Of a stretch of DNA of 64,000 nucleotides, positions 7,757 through 16,774 are shown piece after piece. A program made the position numbers and the translations under genes. This DNA comes from Thermodesulfobacteriota bacterium (GTDB lineage Bacteria; Desulfobacterota; GWC2-55-46): contig CP129479.1 of the NCBI GenBank assembly GCA_030583865.1, forward strand, positions 446,744-510,743, written 5' to 3'. Within the stretch, counting starts at the first letter, position 1. Each line of letters opens with the position of its first letter. The notes beneath the pieces are model-generated. The model did not search any database and was not told where the DNA came from. It was given only the letters and a program-made list of their open reading frames with translations.

Positions 7757-8692
7757 ATGGCGGAGTTCGCGCACCTTCCCGTGATGCCCGCCGAGGTAGT
7801 GGATTTTCTCGGCTGCGCCCGGGCCGGGGCCTATGTGGACGGCACCGTGGGCGGCGGCGGCCACGCCTCAGAGATACTCAAGGCGAACCCCGGCAACAGG
7901 CTCATAGGCCTGGACAGGGATTCGGACGCGCTGGCAGCGGCTCAGAAGGCGCTCGCGCCCTTTACAGGAAGGTTCGTCCTGGTAAAGGAGAACTTCAGGA
8001 ACGTAAGCGCTGTCCTCGAGCGCCTCGAAGAGGGGCCGGTGGACGGCATGCTCCTCGACCTGGGGGTCTCGTCATACCAGCTCGAAAGCCCGGAGCGGGG
8101 CTTCAGCTTCCGCTTCGATTCGAAGCTCGACATGAGGATGGACAGGTCCTCGGGGCTCACTGCCCGCGACCTTGTGAATACGCTCGAAGAAGGCGAGCTT
8201 TTCCGCATCTTCATGGAATACGGGGAGGAGGCCCACTCGAGGAGGATAGCTAGGGCCATCGTGAAGGCGAGGGCGGCTGGAACGATAGAGACGACCGGCG
8301 AGCTTCAGCGCATAGTCGTCGAGGCGGTCCCGGCGAAGTTGAGGGGCGGCAGGATACACCCGGCCACGCGCGTTTTCCAGGCCCTGAGGATAGCCGTGAA
8401 CGACGAGCTCGGCAGCCTCAGGGAAGGGCTCGCAACAGGGATGGAGTCCCTTAAGCCAGGCGGCAGGATGGTGGTCATATCCTTCCACTCGCTCGAGGAC
8501 AGGATAGTAAAGGCCGCGTTCAGGAAGGCCGCGACCGGCTGCATATGCCCTCCGAAGTTCCCGGTCTGCGTATGCAAGAGGACGCCGCAGGCGCGGCTCG
8601 TATCGAAAAAGGCGGTCGCGCCTTCGGAGGAAGAGGTCGGCGGTAACCCGAGGGCAAGGAGCGCAAAGCTTCGCGCCATCGAGAAGCTCTGA
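7757..8692 (+). CDS. rsmH: 16S rRNA (cytosine1402-N4)-methyltransferase RsmH
   Basis: The product has 311 residues. The N-terminal HLPVMPAEV and the SAM-binding DGTVGGGGHASEIL motif identify RsmH (MraW), which N4-methylates C1402 of 16S rRNA in the P site. LLDLGVSSYQLE, RGFSFRFDSKLDMRMD, THPATRVFQALR-like RIHPATRVFQALRIAVNDEL and VISFHSLEDRIVK are the other conserved blocks. It is the second gene of the dcw cluster. An R1 repeat begins four bases after its stop and separates it from ftsL by about 230 bp, the largest gap in this cluster. Confidence 0.97.
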   Translation: MAEFAHLPVMPAEVVDFLGCARAGAYVDGTVGGGGHASEILKANPGNRLIGLDRDSDALAAAQKALAPFTGRFVLVKENFRNVSAVLERLEEGPVDGMLLDLGVSSYQLESPERGFSFRFDSKLDMRMDRSSGLTARDLVNTLEEGELFRIFMEYGEEAHSRRIARAIVKARAAGTIETTGELQRIVVEAVPAKLRGGRIHPATRVFQALRIAVNDELGSLREGLATGMESLKPGGRMVVISFHSLEDRIVKAAFRKAATGCICPPKFPVCVCKRTPQARLVSKKAVAPSEEEVGGNPRARSAKLRAIEKL

Positions 8693-8696
8693 AAAT

Positions 8697-8841
8697 GGCA
8701 ACCCCTAAAAATTGCCGTTTTCACCGGGCTCTGCGTAGGTTACGTGAATAAAAATGCTCACATATTCACATGGATGCTCCGCTTTTTATTTCCGCCCTTC
8801 CGGGAAAAGCGGAAAAATCTCAAATTTTCAGGGGGGTTGCC
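8697..8841 (+). repeat. R1 dispersed palindromic element, copy 2
   Basis: A 145-bp full-length copy with GGCAACCCCTAAAAATT at the left and CAGGGGGGTTGCC at the right. The inner palindrome GAATAAAAATGCTC/GCTCCGCTTTTTATTTC is intact. It sits inside the dcw cluster between rsmH and ftsL. A short open frame reading through it (8744-8935) is not a gene. Confidence 0.88.
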
Positions 8842-8919
8842 TATATGCTGCCCAACGGCCTGGCCGGGGGCAGGATGTGGTGAAGGCGGAGTTCGAGGCA
8901 AAAAAGAGAAGGAGGCGTC

Positions 8920-9264
8920 ATGGCTGAGGTGGTAAGCAAAAAGCTCGAGTTCCCGGGGGTGCTCCTCGGGCAGGACGTGAAGGCCAAGAGGGACCCGAGA
9001 GACCTGAATTTCATATACCTCGCCGTAGCCGCCTCGCTCGCCGCCATGCTTATCGTATTCGGCTTCGTCTGGAGCAGGCTCATGGTCGTGAACGCCGGCT
9101 ACGAGATATCAAGGGCAAACAGCGCCAGGGCGGCCCTCATAGAGCAGAATAAAAGGCTCAAGCTCGAGTACGTGCGCCTTAAGTCGCCTGAGAGAATAGA
9201 GAGGATCGCGGCGGAGATGGGCTTCGACAACCCCAAGAGCGGGCAGATAATCGTCCTCAGATGA
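8920..9264 (+). CDS. ftsL: Cell division protein FtsL
   Basis: This 114-residue bitopic membrane protein has a cytoplasmic N-terminus (1-30), one membrane span at about 31-50 (FIYLAVAASLAAMLIVFGFVW) and a short coiled-coil periplasmic tail ending in ERIAAEMGFDNPKSGQIIVL, the usual FtsL ending. With FtsB and FtsQ it links the Z ring to septal synthesis. Assignment rests on size, topology, this ending and position between rsmH and ftsI. GGAGG precedes the ATG, and its stop overlaps the ftsI start (ATGA). Confidence 0.9.
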   Translation: MAEVVSKKLEFPGVLLGQDVKAKRDPRDLNFIYLAVAASLAAMLIVFGFVWSRLMVVNAGYEISRANSARAALIEQNKRLKLEYVRLKSPERIERIAAEMGFDNPKSGQIIVLR

Positions 9265-11225
9265 GGAGGAGAAAGCAGGCCAAGGGAGATGCTTACCTCA
9301 AGCTCAGGCTGTATGTCATCCTGGGCCTTTTCCTTGCGGCCTTCGGCGCGATAATCTTCAGGGCCGTCCAGCTCCAGATAGTGAAGGGGCCGGAGCTCAA
9401 GAAGATGGCCGACAGGCAGCACAGGAAGACCCTGAACCTCCAGTCCAAGAGGGGGGACATATACGACAGGAACCTCAAAGAGCTGGCCGTGAGCATAGAG
9501 GTGGACTCGGTGTTCGCCCAGCCCGACAAGATAGAATCCCCCAGGGCTACGGCCAGGGCGCTGGCTCCGGTAATCGGGGTGTCCTCTTTCGAGCTCGAAA
9601 AGAAGCTCTCCGGGGAGGGGAGGTTCGTGTGGCTCAAGCGCCAGGTCGACTTGAAGGGCAAGGACCGCGACATGATACGCGGCCTCGAAGGCATAGGGAT
9701 AATAAAGGAGGGCAGGAGGTTCTACCCGAACAGGCAGCTCGCCTCAAACCTCATAGGCTTCACCGGCCTTGACGCAAGCGGACTTGAAGGCGTCGAGAAG
9801 TACTATGACACGATGCTGAAGGGCTCCTCGGCAAGGCTCACCGGCGAGAGGGACGCTATGGGCAGGGGCCTTCTCTACGAGGACCTCGACAAGACCGTGC
9901 CGCTCCGGGGCATGGAGGTCGAGCTTACGATAGACAAGTCGATCCAGTACATAGCCGAGAAGTCGCTCAAGAAGGCAGTCGACGCGTACGAAGCGAAGGG
10001 CGGGACGGCCATCGTCATGGACCCCATGACGGGCGAGATACTCGCAATGGCGACCCTGCCCTCCTTTGACCCGAACGACATACGGCGCTACGGCTCGGGG
10101 AGCTGGAGGAACAGGGCCATAGCCGATGTTTTCGAGCCGGGCTCGACTTTCAAGCTCTTTCTCATAGCCGCCGCCCTGGAGGAGAACATAGTAAAACCGG
10201 AAAACCGTTTCTACTGCGAAAACGGCAAGTACAGGGTGGCAGACAGGGTCTTCCACGACACCAAGGAGTACGGCTGGCTGACCGTAACCGAGATACTCAA
10301 GTATTCGAGCAACATAGGGACCGCCAAGATAGGAGAGGAGCTAGGCAGCGAGCAGGTTTACAGGTATTTGAAGGCGTTCGGCTTCGGCTCAAGAAACGGC
10401 ATAGACCTGCCGGGCGAGGCTGCAGGCGTGCTCAGGCACCCGAAGAACTGGTCGAAAGTCTCTCTCCACACCATTTCCTTCGGCCAGGGCGTGTCGGTAA
10501 CGGGGCTGCAGATGATCACGGCGCTTTCTTCGATAGCTAACGGCGGCTTCCTCATGCAGCCTTACGTGGTGAAATCCGTAAAGGAGCCCGGCGGCAGGCC
10601 GGTCGCCGAGACCCATCCGGTCGTCGTGAAAAGGATTATCTCCGATGATACGGCGAAGAAGCTTACGAGGATGATGGTCGAGGCCACCGGGAAAAAGAGC
10701 ACGGGAGAGCTTGCGGCGCTTACTGATTTCGAGGTTGCCGGGAAGACCGGGACCGCGCAGAAGCCCGACTTCAAAAAGGGCGGCTATGCGAGGGGTGACT
10801 ACATAGCCTCTTTCATGGGCTTTGTGCCGGCGGACGACCCGAGGCTTGCGATACTCGTGACCGTGGACGAGCCCCAGGGCGAGTATTACGGCGGCAAAGT
10901 GGCCGGCCCCGTGTTCAGGGAAATCGCCGAGGAGTCATTGGCGTACCTCGGGGTTTTCAGGGAAGGGCCCGGCGCGATGAGGGTCGAAAGGGCCCTCATG
11001 CATGAGGACGCGGCGCCTCTTGACGGGTACGCCGAGGAGCTTTCCGGGATACGGCCCATGGCAGTCCCGGACTTCAAGGGGAAGTCCGTGAGGATGGTGA
11101 TGAGGATGTCAAGGGAGAGGTCCTTTGACGTCGAGGTAAGGGGGAGCGGCAGGGCCGTAAGCCAGAGCCTGCCCCCGGGCTCGTCAATACCGTCAAAAGG
11201 GCCGGTTATAGTGGAGTTCAGGTAA
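9261..11225 (+). CDS. ftsI: Septal peptidoglycan transpeptidase FtsI (PBP3) with PASTA domain
   Basis: The product has 654 residues. A membrane anchor at about 17-36 is followed by the PBP dimerisation domain (RGDIYDRN at 64-71) and the transpeptidase domain. The active-site triad motifs are S295-T-F-K298, S349-S-N351 and K495-T-G497. Residues after about 595 (MAVPDFKGKSVRMVMRM) form a single PASTA domain, more usual in Gram-positive and deltaproteobacterial homologues than in E. coli FtsI. It cross-links septal peptidoglycan in the periplasm with FtsW. It starts inside the ftsL stop codon, implying translational coupling. Confidence 0.96.
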   Translation: MRRRKQAKGDAYLKLRLYVILGLFLAAFGAIIFRAVQLQIVKGPELKKMADRQHRKTLNLQSKRGDIYDRNLKELAVSIEVDSVFAQPDKIESPRATARALAPVIGVSSFELEKKLSGEGRFVWLKRQVDLKGKDRDMIRGLEGIGIIKEGRRFYPNRQLASNLIGFTGLDASGLEGVEKYYDTMLKGSSARLTGERDAMGRGLLYEDLDKTVPLRGMEVELTIDKSIQYIAEKSLKKAVDAYEAKGGTAIVMDPMTGEILAMATLPSFDPNDIRRYGSGSWRNRAIADVFEPGSTFKLFLIAAALEENIVKPENRFYCENGKYRVADRVFHDTKEYGWLTVTEILKYSSNIGTAKIGEELGSEQVYRYLKAFGFGSRNGIDLPGEAAGVLRHPKNWSKVSLHTISFGQGVSVTGLQMITALSSIANGGFLMQPYVVKSVKEPGGRPVAETHPVVVKRIISDDTAKKLTRMMVEATGKKSTGELAALTDFEVAGKTGTAQKPDFKKGGYARGDYIASFMGFVPADDPRLAILVTVDEPQGEYYGGKVAGPVFREIAEESLAYLGVFREGPGAMRVERALMHEDAAPLDGYAEELSGIRPMAVPDFKGKSVRMVMRMSRERSFDVEVRGSGRAVSQSLPPGSSIPSKGPVIVEFR

Positions 11226-11342
11226 AAAGAAGGGTTTGAAAAGAAAGCCCCTCTTGTGAGACAATACCGCGTTGAAGCAGGCGCTCAGGCCCCGGCTTTC
11301 GGGAGCGTAAGCCGCCGGTTTCCTTAAGTTTTAAGAGGCAGC

Positions 11343-12872
11343 ATGAAACTTGGCCAGATAACACCGTCTCTGGGCTGCAAGGTCCTCGGAAGCGTCGATA
11401 TAGAGATTACCGGCATCTCCTCTGATTCTCGGAATATCGCAAGAAGCAGCCGACCGGGCGAAGGGGCACTCTTCGCCGCCATCCCAGGCGAGCACGTTGA
11501 CGGCCATTCCTTCATACCCCAGGCCGTTTCATCCGGCGCTCCCGCCGTCCTTGCCGAGAGGGAGACCCCTTCCTTACCCGCCACCCAGATCATAGTGCCG
11601 GACGTGAGGGAGGCGCTCTCAAGGGCCGCTGACGTCTTCTACGGCGAGCCGTCAAGGGAAGTAGCCGTAATCGGCGTTACGGGCACGAACGGGAAGACGA
11701 CAACCACGTATCTTATCGAGGCCATACTCCTCGAGGCCGGCAAGCGGCCCGGGGTAATAGGCACGGTCAACTACCGTTATAACGGAAAGGCCTTCAGCGC
11801 CCCGCATACCACCCCGCAGGCCCCGGAGCTGCAGAAGATGCTCCGGGAGATGGCGGACGCCGATGTTACGCACTGCGTGATGGAGGTCTCCTCCCATGCG
11901 CTCGAGCAGAAGCGGGCGGCGCATTTGAGGTTCAGGGCCGGGGCCTTCACGAACCTCACGCACGACCACCTTGACTACCACAAGACGATGGACGAGTACT
12001 TCAGGTGCAAGTCCATCCTCTTCGACATGCTCCGCTCAACCGGCGGGATACAAGTCATAAACATCGACGACCCCTGGGGGGAAAGGCTCAAGGAGGCCAA
12101 CCCCGGCGCAATCACCTTCAGCCTCAGGGACGGCAGCGCACATGTCCGCCCGAAGAGCTACTCCCTCCTCGAAGGCCGGACCGAGGCCGTCATATCGACC
12201 CCCGCTGGCGAGGCCGCGATAGATGCGCACCTGGTCGGCGAATACAACCTGCAGAACATGCTATGCGCGATGGCGGTTGCCGTATCGATGGGCATAGAAC
12301 CGGGGACCGCGGCCAGGGGCATAGGCAGGCTCGAACGCGTGCCCGGAAGGCTCGAGAAGCTCGTATCCGGCGGCGAGGGCGCGTTCAGGGCCTATGTCGA
12401 TTACGCTCACACCGCGGACGCGCTGGAGCGGGCGCTTATTGCATTGAGGCCCGTGACGAGCGGCAGGCTCATAACGGTGTTCGGCTGCGGCGGAAACCGA
12501 GACAGGAAAAAAAGGCCCGTTATGGGCGAGGCCGCGGCCAGGTATTCGGACATAGTCATAGTCACGTCCGACAACCCGAGGGACGAGGACCCGCTGGATA
12601 TAATAAGCGAGATAGAGGCGGGCATGAAGGGCGTAAGGAAGTTCGGCCCGGGGGAGAGGCCCTCAGGAAAGGGCTATATGGTGGTCCCCGAGAGGAGAGA
12701 GGCGCTACGGAAGGCCGTGAGCATGGCGGGCAAGGGCGACACCATACTCGCCGCGGGCAAAGGGCACGAGGACTATCAGATAATAAAGGGCGTAAAGCAC
12801 CATTTCGACGACTACGAGGAGCTTCTCTCCCTCATCCACCCCGGCGGCATGGCCGCGAGACAGGCCCTGTGA
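11343..12872 (+). CDS. murE: UDP-MurNAc-tripeptide synthetase MurE
   Basis: The product has 509 residues with the Mur ligase order: N-terminal uridine-binding domain (SSDSRNI), ATP site GVTGTNGKTTTTYLIE, central MEVSSHAL and NLTHDHLDYH, and a C-terminal domain with TSDNPRDEDP. The DNPR motif is the signature of MurE enzymes that add meso-diaminopimelate rather than lysine, pointing to Gram-negative-type peptidoglycan. A gap of 117 bp from ftsI has no clear terminator. Its 3' end overlaps or abuts murF. Confidence 0.97.
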   Translation: MKLGQITPSLGCKVLGSVDIEITGISSDSRNIARSSRPGEGALFAAIPGEHVDGHSFIPQAVSSGAPAVLAERETPSLPATQIIVPDVREALSRAADVFYGEPSREVAVIGVTGTNGKTTTTYLIEAILLEAGKRPGVIGTVNYRYNGKAFSAPHTTPQAPELQKMLREMADADVTHCVMEVSSHALEQKRAAHLRFRAGAFTNLTHDHLDYHKTMDEYFRCKSILFDMLRSTGGIQVINIDDPWGERLKEANPGAITFSLRDGSAHVRPKSYSLLEGRTEAVISTPAGEAAIDAHLVGEYNLQNMLCAMAVAVSMGIEPGTAARGIGRLERVPGRLEKLVSGGEGAFRAYVDYAHTADALERALIALRPVTSGRLITVFGCGGNRDRKKRPVMGEAAARYSDIVIVTSDNPRDEDPLDIISEIEAGMKGVRKFGPGERPSGKGYMVVPERREALRKAVSMAGKGDTILAAGKGHEDYQIIKGVKHHFDDYEELLSLIHPGGMAARQAL

Positions 12873-12877
12873 GGCCC

Positions 12878-14263
12878 ATGAAGGCCGGGGATATGGCCTC
12901 CGTAATCGGAGGGAAGCTTGTAAGGGGCGGCAAGGATGCGCTCTCAAGCGGCGTATCTACCGATTCGCGGAACATAAAGCCGGGCGAGGCCTTTTTCGCG
13001 CTTAAGGGGCCGAGGTTCGACGGGCACGCGTTCATTAAGGATGTCTTCGCAAAAGGCGCGTCCGTTGCCGTCGTGGAAAAAGAGGACGGCATCGCGGATC
13101 TTCCCGAAGTGGCAGCGGTCATAAAAGTAGAGGACGCGCTCAAGGCGCTCGGCTCCCTTGCGGCCCACGTGAGAAGCCTCCACCGCATACCTGTCGTGGC
13201 AGTCACGGGGAGCGCCGGGAAGACGACCACCAAGGAGATGATAGCCTCGATACTTTCGGTATCGAGGAAGGTATTGAAGACCGAGGGGAACAGGAATAAC
13301 CTCATCGGCCTTCCGCTTACGATACTGGGGCTCGACCCCTCGCACGAGGCTGCTGTCCTCGAGCTCGGCATAAGCGAGGAGGGCGAGATGGAGCGCCTCG
13401 CGAGCATCTGCGGGCCCGACGTCGCGCTCATAACGAATATCGGAAGGAGCCATCTCCAGAGCCTCGGCTCAATCGATGGCGTTCAAAGGGAGAAGGGACG
13501 TCTTTTCGAGCTTCTTCCGCCGCACGGGGTGAAAATCGTGAACCTCGACGACCCTCGGGTCGTCGAGGCCGCAAAAGGCCCCGGCGAGACCGTCACCTTT
13601 TCAATGTCGGGGAAGGCCGACGTGCAGGTCGAAAGCCGGGATTCCGAAGACCCCTTCTCCGGACCCGTTGTTGTCTATAAAGTACGCGGAAAAAAGGTTG
13701 AGGCCAGGTTCGCCTCGCCCGGCGTCACCAGTGTAATGAACGGCGCCGCAGCCGTTGCCGCGGCGCTTGCGCTCGGGGCGCCTCTTGAAGACATGGCAGC
13801 CGGGCTTTCGGCCCCCCTTGCGGTCAAGGGGAGGATGGCGGTGGTGAAGGCCGGAGGGGTCGTTGTGCTTGACGACACCTATAACGCCAACCCCGAGTCG
13901 ATGACGGCGGCCCTGAAGACCCTGGCCGGGGCGCGGGGCAGAAAAATCGCCGTGCTCGGCGACATGCTCGAGCTCGGGGACGTGAGCGCAGCGGAGCACG
14001 CGTCCATCGGAATGTTAGCTGCCGGGCTCGGGGTCGATGCGCTCGTCGCGATAGGGGAGTTCTCCCTGAACACGGCGGAGGCGGCGCGAGCGGCCGGGGT
14101 CGAGAAGTCGTTCGGCTTCGCTTCAAAGGAAGAGGCGTTAAATGCCCTCCGGGCCGTCGTATCGGACGGCGACACGGTCCTCGTAAAGGGATCGAGGGGT
14201 GTCGCGCTCGAGGAAGTGGTCGAATTCCTGAAGCGCATGGATTCCAGAAGGGCCTGCGGATAA
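12878..14263 (+). CDS. murF: UDP-MurNAc-tripeptide:D-Ala-D-Ala ligase MurF
   Basis: The product has 461 residues from the ATG at 12878. Key blocks are STDSRNIKPGEAFFAL, the ATP loop AVTGSAGKTTTKEM, GNRNNLIGLPLT, ALITNIGRSHLQ and VVLDDTYNANPESM, all typical of MurF, which adds D-Ala-D-Ala to the UDP-MurNAc tripeptide. A GTG at 12869, overlapping the murE stop as GTGA, is an alternative start three codons upstream. The same frame stays open far into murE (to about 12005), but that part translates to a low-complexity Arg-rich string and is not coding. Confidence 0.95.
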   Translation: MKAGDMASVIGGKLVRGGKDALSSGVSTDSRNIKPGEAFFALKGPRFDGHAFIKDVFAKGASVAVVEKEDGIADLPEVAAVIKVEDALKALGSLAAHVRSLHRIPVVAVTGSAGKTTTKEMIASILSVSRKVLKTEGNRNNLIGLPLTILGLDPSHEAAVLELGISEEGEMERLASICGPDVALITNIGRSHLQSLGSIDGVQREKGRLFELLPPHGVKIVNLDDPRVVEAAKGPGETVTFSMSGKADVQVESRDSEDPFSGPVVVYKVRGKKVEARFASPGVTSVMNGAAAVAAALALGAPLEDMAAGLSAPLAVKGRMAVVKAGGVVVLDDTYNANPESMTAALKTLAGARGRKIAVLGDMLELGDVSAAEHASIGMLAAGLGVDALVAIGEFSLNTAEAARAAGVEKSFGFASKEEALNALRAVVSDGDTVLVKGSRGVALEEVVEFLKRMDSRRACG

Positions 14264-14276
14264 GAATTCAAAAGGA

Positions 14277-14298
14277 GGCAATCTCTTTTGAGGTTGCC
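14277..14298. repeat. Ends-only relic of R1, or a hairpin resembling it
   Basis: GGCAATCTC and GAGGTTGCC face each other across TTTT in the murF-mraY gap. Apart from one G-U pair the arms equal the two terminal 9-mers of R1 (GGCAACCTC/GAGGTTGCC), as if everything between the termini had been deleted. Chance similarity of a short hairpin cannot be excluded. Confidence 0.5.
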
Positions 14299-14315
14299 AG
14301 GAGAAACAGGAAGAG

Positions 14316-15386
14316 ATGCTCTATTATTTTCTATACCCGCTGGCCAAGTACCATACGATATTCAACGTATTCCAGTACATCACCTTCAGGACCATCTACG
14401 CGGCCATAACCGCGCTCGTCCTGAGCTTCATCATAGGCCCGTACATCATAAGGAAGCTCAAGTCCCTCAAGGTCGGCGAGGTCATAAGGGACTGCGGCCC
14501 CTCGAACCACCAGAGCAAGGCCGGCACCCCGACCATGGGCGGCGCCATCATACTGCTCGTCGTCATAATATCGGTGCTCCTCTGGGGCAATATGATGAAC
14601 GCATACGTATGGCTCCTCCTTTTCGTCACCCTCGGCATGGGGGCCATAGGCTTCGTTGACGACTACGACAAGGTCGTAAGGAAAAAAGGCGGCCTCCGGG
14701 CCAGGACCAAGTTCGTTTCGCAGGTCGCCGTCGCGCTCATCGCCGCGCTCTTCCTCTACTACAACGGCGTTGACACTGTCGTGTCCATCCCGTTCTTCAA
14801 AAACGCCTCCATTGACCTGAAGGCCTTCTATATCCCGTTCGTGGTCTTCGTCATAGTGGGCACCTCGAACGCGGTGAACCTGACGGACGGCCTGGACGGC
14901 CTGGCCATTGGGCCCATGATAATATCCGCGGCAACCTTCATGCTGTTCGCGTATCTCGTCGGGCACGTGAAGATAGCCAACTACCTGCATGTCCTGTACG
15001 TGCCCAAGGCCGGCGAGCTTACGGTCTTCGCCGGGGCCATGGTCGGCGCATCGCTGGGTTTTCTCTGGTACAACTCCTATCCTGCGCAGGTCTTCATGGG
15101 CGACGTGGGCTCGCTTTCGCTAGGGGGCGCGCTCGGCACCATAGCCGTCATCACCAAGAACGAGTTCCTTCTCCTTATCGTGGGCGGCATATTCGTGGTC
15201 GAGGCCCTTTCGGTCATCTTCCAGGTGGCCTCCTTCAAGCTCACCGGCAAGAGGGTCTTCGCAATGGCGCCGATCCACCACCACTTCGAGCTCAAGGGGT
15301 GGGCCGAGCCCAAGATAATAGTGCGGTTCTGGATAATATCCATAATACTCGCCCTTGTGGCGATAAGCACCTTGAAGATCAGATGA
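14316..15386 (+). CDS. mraY: Phospho-MurNAc-pentapeptide transferase MraY
   Basis: The product has 356 residues with about ten membrane spans. Conserved polar loops include [10 protein letters not shown], the DDYDK aspartates ([12 protein letters not shown]), [23 protein letters not shown] and the [13 protein letters not shown] histidine loop. MraY transfers phospho-MurNAc-pentapeptide onto undecaprenyl phosphate, making lipid I in the inner membrane. Its stop overlaps the murD start (ATGA). Confidence 0.98.
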   Translation: MLYYFLYPLAKYHTIFNVFQYITFRTIYAAITALVLSFIIGPYIIRKLKSLKVGEVIRDCGPSNHQSKAGTPTMGGAIILLVVIISVLLWGNMMNAYVWLLLFVTLGMGAIGFVDDYDKVVRKKGGLRARTKFVSQVAVALIAALFLYYNGVDTVVSIPFFKNASIDLKAFYIPFVVFVIVGTSNAVNLTDGLDGLAIGPMIISAATFMLFAYLVGHVKIANYLHVLYVPKAGELTVFAGAMVGASLGFLWYNSYPAQVFMGDVGSLSLGGALGTIAVITKNEFLLLIVGGIFVVEALSVIFQVASFKLTGKRVFAMAPIHHHFELKGWAEPKIIVRFWIISIILALVAISTLKIR

Positions 15387-16774
15387 TACGGAGCGCGGTC
15401 ATGAAAGGGGACTGTATCGGCGCAGCCAGGACTTCCCTTGGCGGGAAGAGCGCCGTAGTGGTCGGGTTGGGCAGGACCGGCATTTCGGTTTCCAGGTTCC
15501 TCCGCAGCTCCGGCGCAATGGTCGTTGCGACCGACTCGAAAGACGCCGGGAAGATAGAGGGGTTCGATAGCCTGCTTTCCATGGGGGTCGAGGTAAGGGC
15601 CGGCGGCCACGAAGGGGTGGGCCTTGACGGGGTGGACCTCGTGGTCGTGAGCCCGGGGGTGCCTTCGGACCTGGCGCTCCTTGAGCGGGCAAGGGAGAAC
15701 GGGGCCGAGGTCATAAGCGAGATAGAGCTCGCGTGGAGGTTCATGGACGCCCCTGTCCTCGCCATAGCCGGGACCAACGGGAAGACGACCGCCACCGCCC
15801 TCCTCGGAGAGGTGATGAATAAGGCGGGGTTTTCGACCTTTGTCGGCGGCAACATCGGCACCCCTGCGATAGAGTACGTCGAGAAGAACGGGGGCGCGGA
15901 CTTTGTGGTCCTCGAGGTATCGAGTTTCCAGCTTGAGAATGTAAGGCATTTCAGGCCCCGCGTGGGGGCGCTCTTGAATATTACCGACGACCACCTCGAC
16001 AGGTACAGGGACTTCGGCCATTACGCGGAGACCAAGATGAGGCTCTTCGAGAACCAGTCCGCGGGAGACTTCGCGGTCTATAACGCGAACGACCCGGCCA
16101 TAACCGGAAGGGCGCGCCTCCTCGGGTGCGGAAGGGCCGTGCCGTTCACCCTGGAAGGCAGGGTGGACGAAGGGCTCTTCCTGGACGGTGGCTCGATCGT
16201 CTTTCGCCGTGACGGCGGAAGGGAGGAATACCCGGTAAGCGGAATTAAGCTCAAGGGGCTCCACAATATCGAGAACGTCATGGCGGTCATAGCCTCCGCG
16301 CGCCTTTCCGGCGCCGAAAGGGACGCGGTGCTGGAAGCGCTCTCGTCCTTTACGGGCCTCCGCCACAGGATGGAGGTCGTGAGGGAAAAGGGCGGGATAA
16401 CTTACATAGACGACTCCAAGGGCACCAACGTCGGAGCGCTCATGATGGCGCTCAGGGGGCTGAAAGGGCCGGTTGTGCTCATAGCCGGCGGCGTGGACAA
16501 GGGCGGCGACTACGGCGTGCTCGCGGGGCTCGTGAAGGAAAAGGTCAAGCTCATGGTCCTCATCGGGGAGGCCAGGCCCAAGATAGAGAAGGCGCTGGGA
16601 GAGTGCTGCCGGACGGTCCTCGCTGGGTCGTTCGAGGAGGCGGTTGCGGCTGCGCATAAAAACGCGGCCCCCGGGGACACGGTCCTCCTTTCCCCCGCCT
16701 GCTCGAGCTTCGACATGTTCAGGGACTATAAGGAAAGGGGAGAGCGGTTCAGGTCGCTCGTGGAGGCCCTCTGA
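15383..16774 (+). CDS. murD: UDP-MurNAc-L-Ala:D-Glu ligase MurD
   Basis: The product has 463 residues from the ATG that overlaps the mraY stop. Motifs are [10 protein letters not shown] near the N-terminus, the ATP loop [55 protein letters not shown] and [10 protein letters not shown], all diagnostic of MurD. It adds D-glutamate to UDP-MurNAc-L-Ala in the cytoplasm. The same frame extends upstream inside mraY without conservation; ATGs at 15383 or 15401 are the plausible starts. Its final codons appear to contain the ribosome site of ftsW. Confidence 0.97.
   Translation: MIRSAVMKGDCIGAARTSLGGKSAVVVGLGRTGISVSRFLRSSGAMVVATDSKDAGKIEGFDSLLSMGVEVRAGGHEGVGLDGVDLVVVSPGVPSDLALLERARENGAEVISEIELAWRFMDAPVLAIAGTNGKTTATALLGEVMNKAGFSTFVGGNIGTPAIEYVEKNGGADFVVLEVSSFQLENVRHFRPRVGALLNITDDHLDRYRDFGHYAETKMRLFENQSAGDFAVYNANDPAITGRARLLGCGRAVPFTLEGRVDEGLFLDGGSIVFRRDGGREEYPVSGIKLKGLHNIENVMAVIASARLSGAERDAVLEALSSFTGLRHRMEVVREKGGITYIDDSKGTNVGALMMALRGLKGPVVLIAGGVDKGGDYGVLAGLVKEKVKLMVLIGEARPKIEKALGECCRTVLAGSFEEAVAAAHKNAAPGDTVLLSPACSSFDMFRDYKERGERFRSLVEAL

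Noticed and set aside
8744-8935. Small open frame between rsmH and ftsL
   Set aside because: Runs through R1 copy 2 and into the start of ftsL; no conserved protein features.
12005-12877. Apparent 291-codon N-terminal extension of murF
   Set aside because: Lies fully inside murE in another frame and translates to Arg/Gly-rich low-complexity sequence; MurF homology starts at 12878.
15077-16657. Long open frame on the minus strand opposite mraY/murD (526 codons)
   Set aside because: It is the antisense of well-conserved genes in GC-rich DNA; the translation is low-complexity (Arg, His, Pro, Glu) with no motifs.
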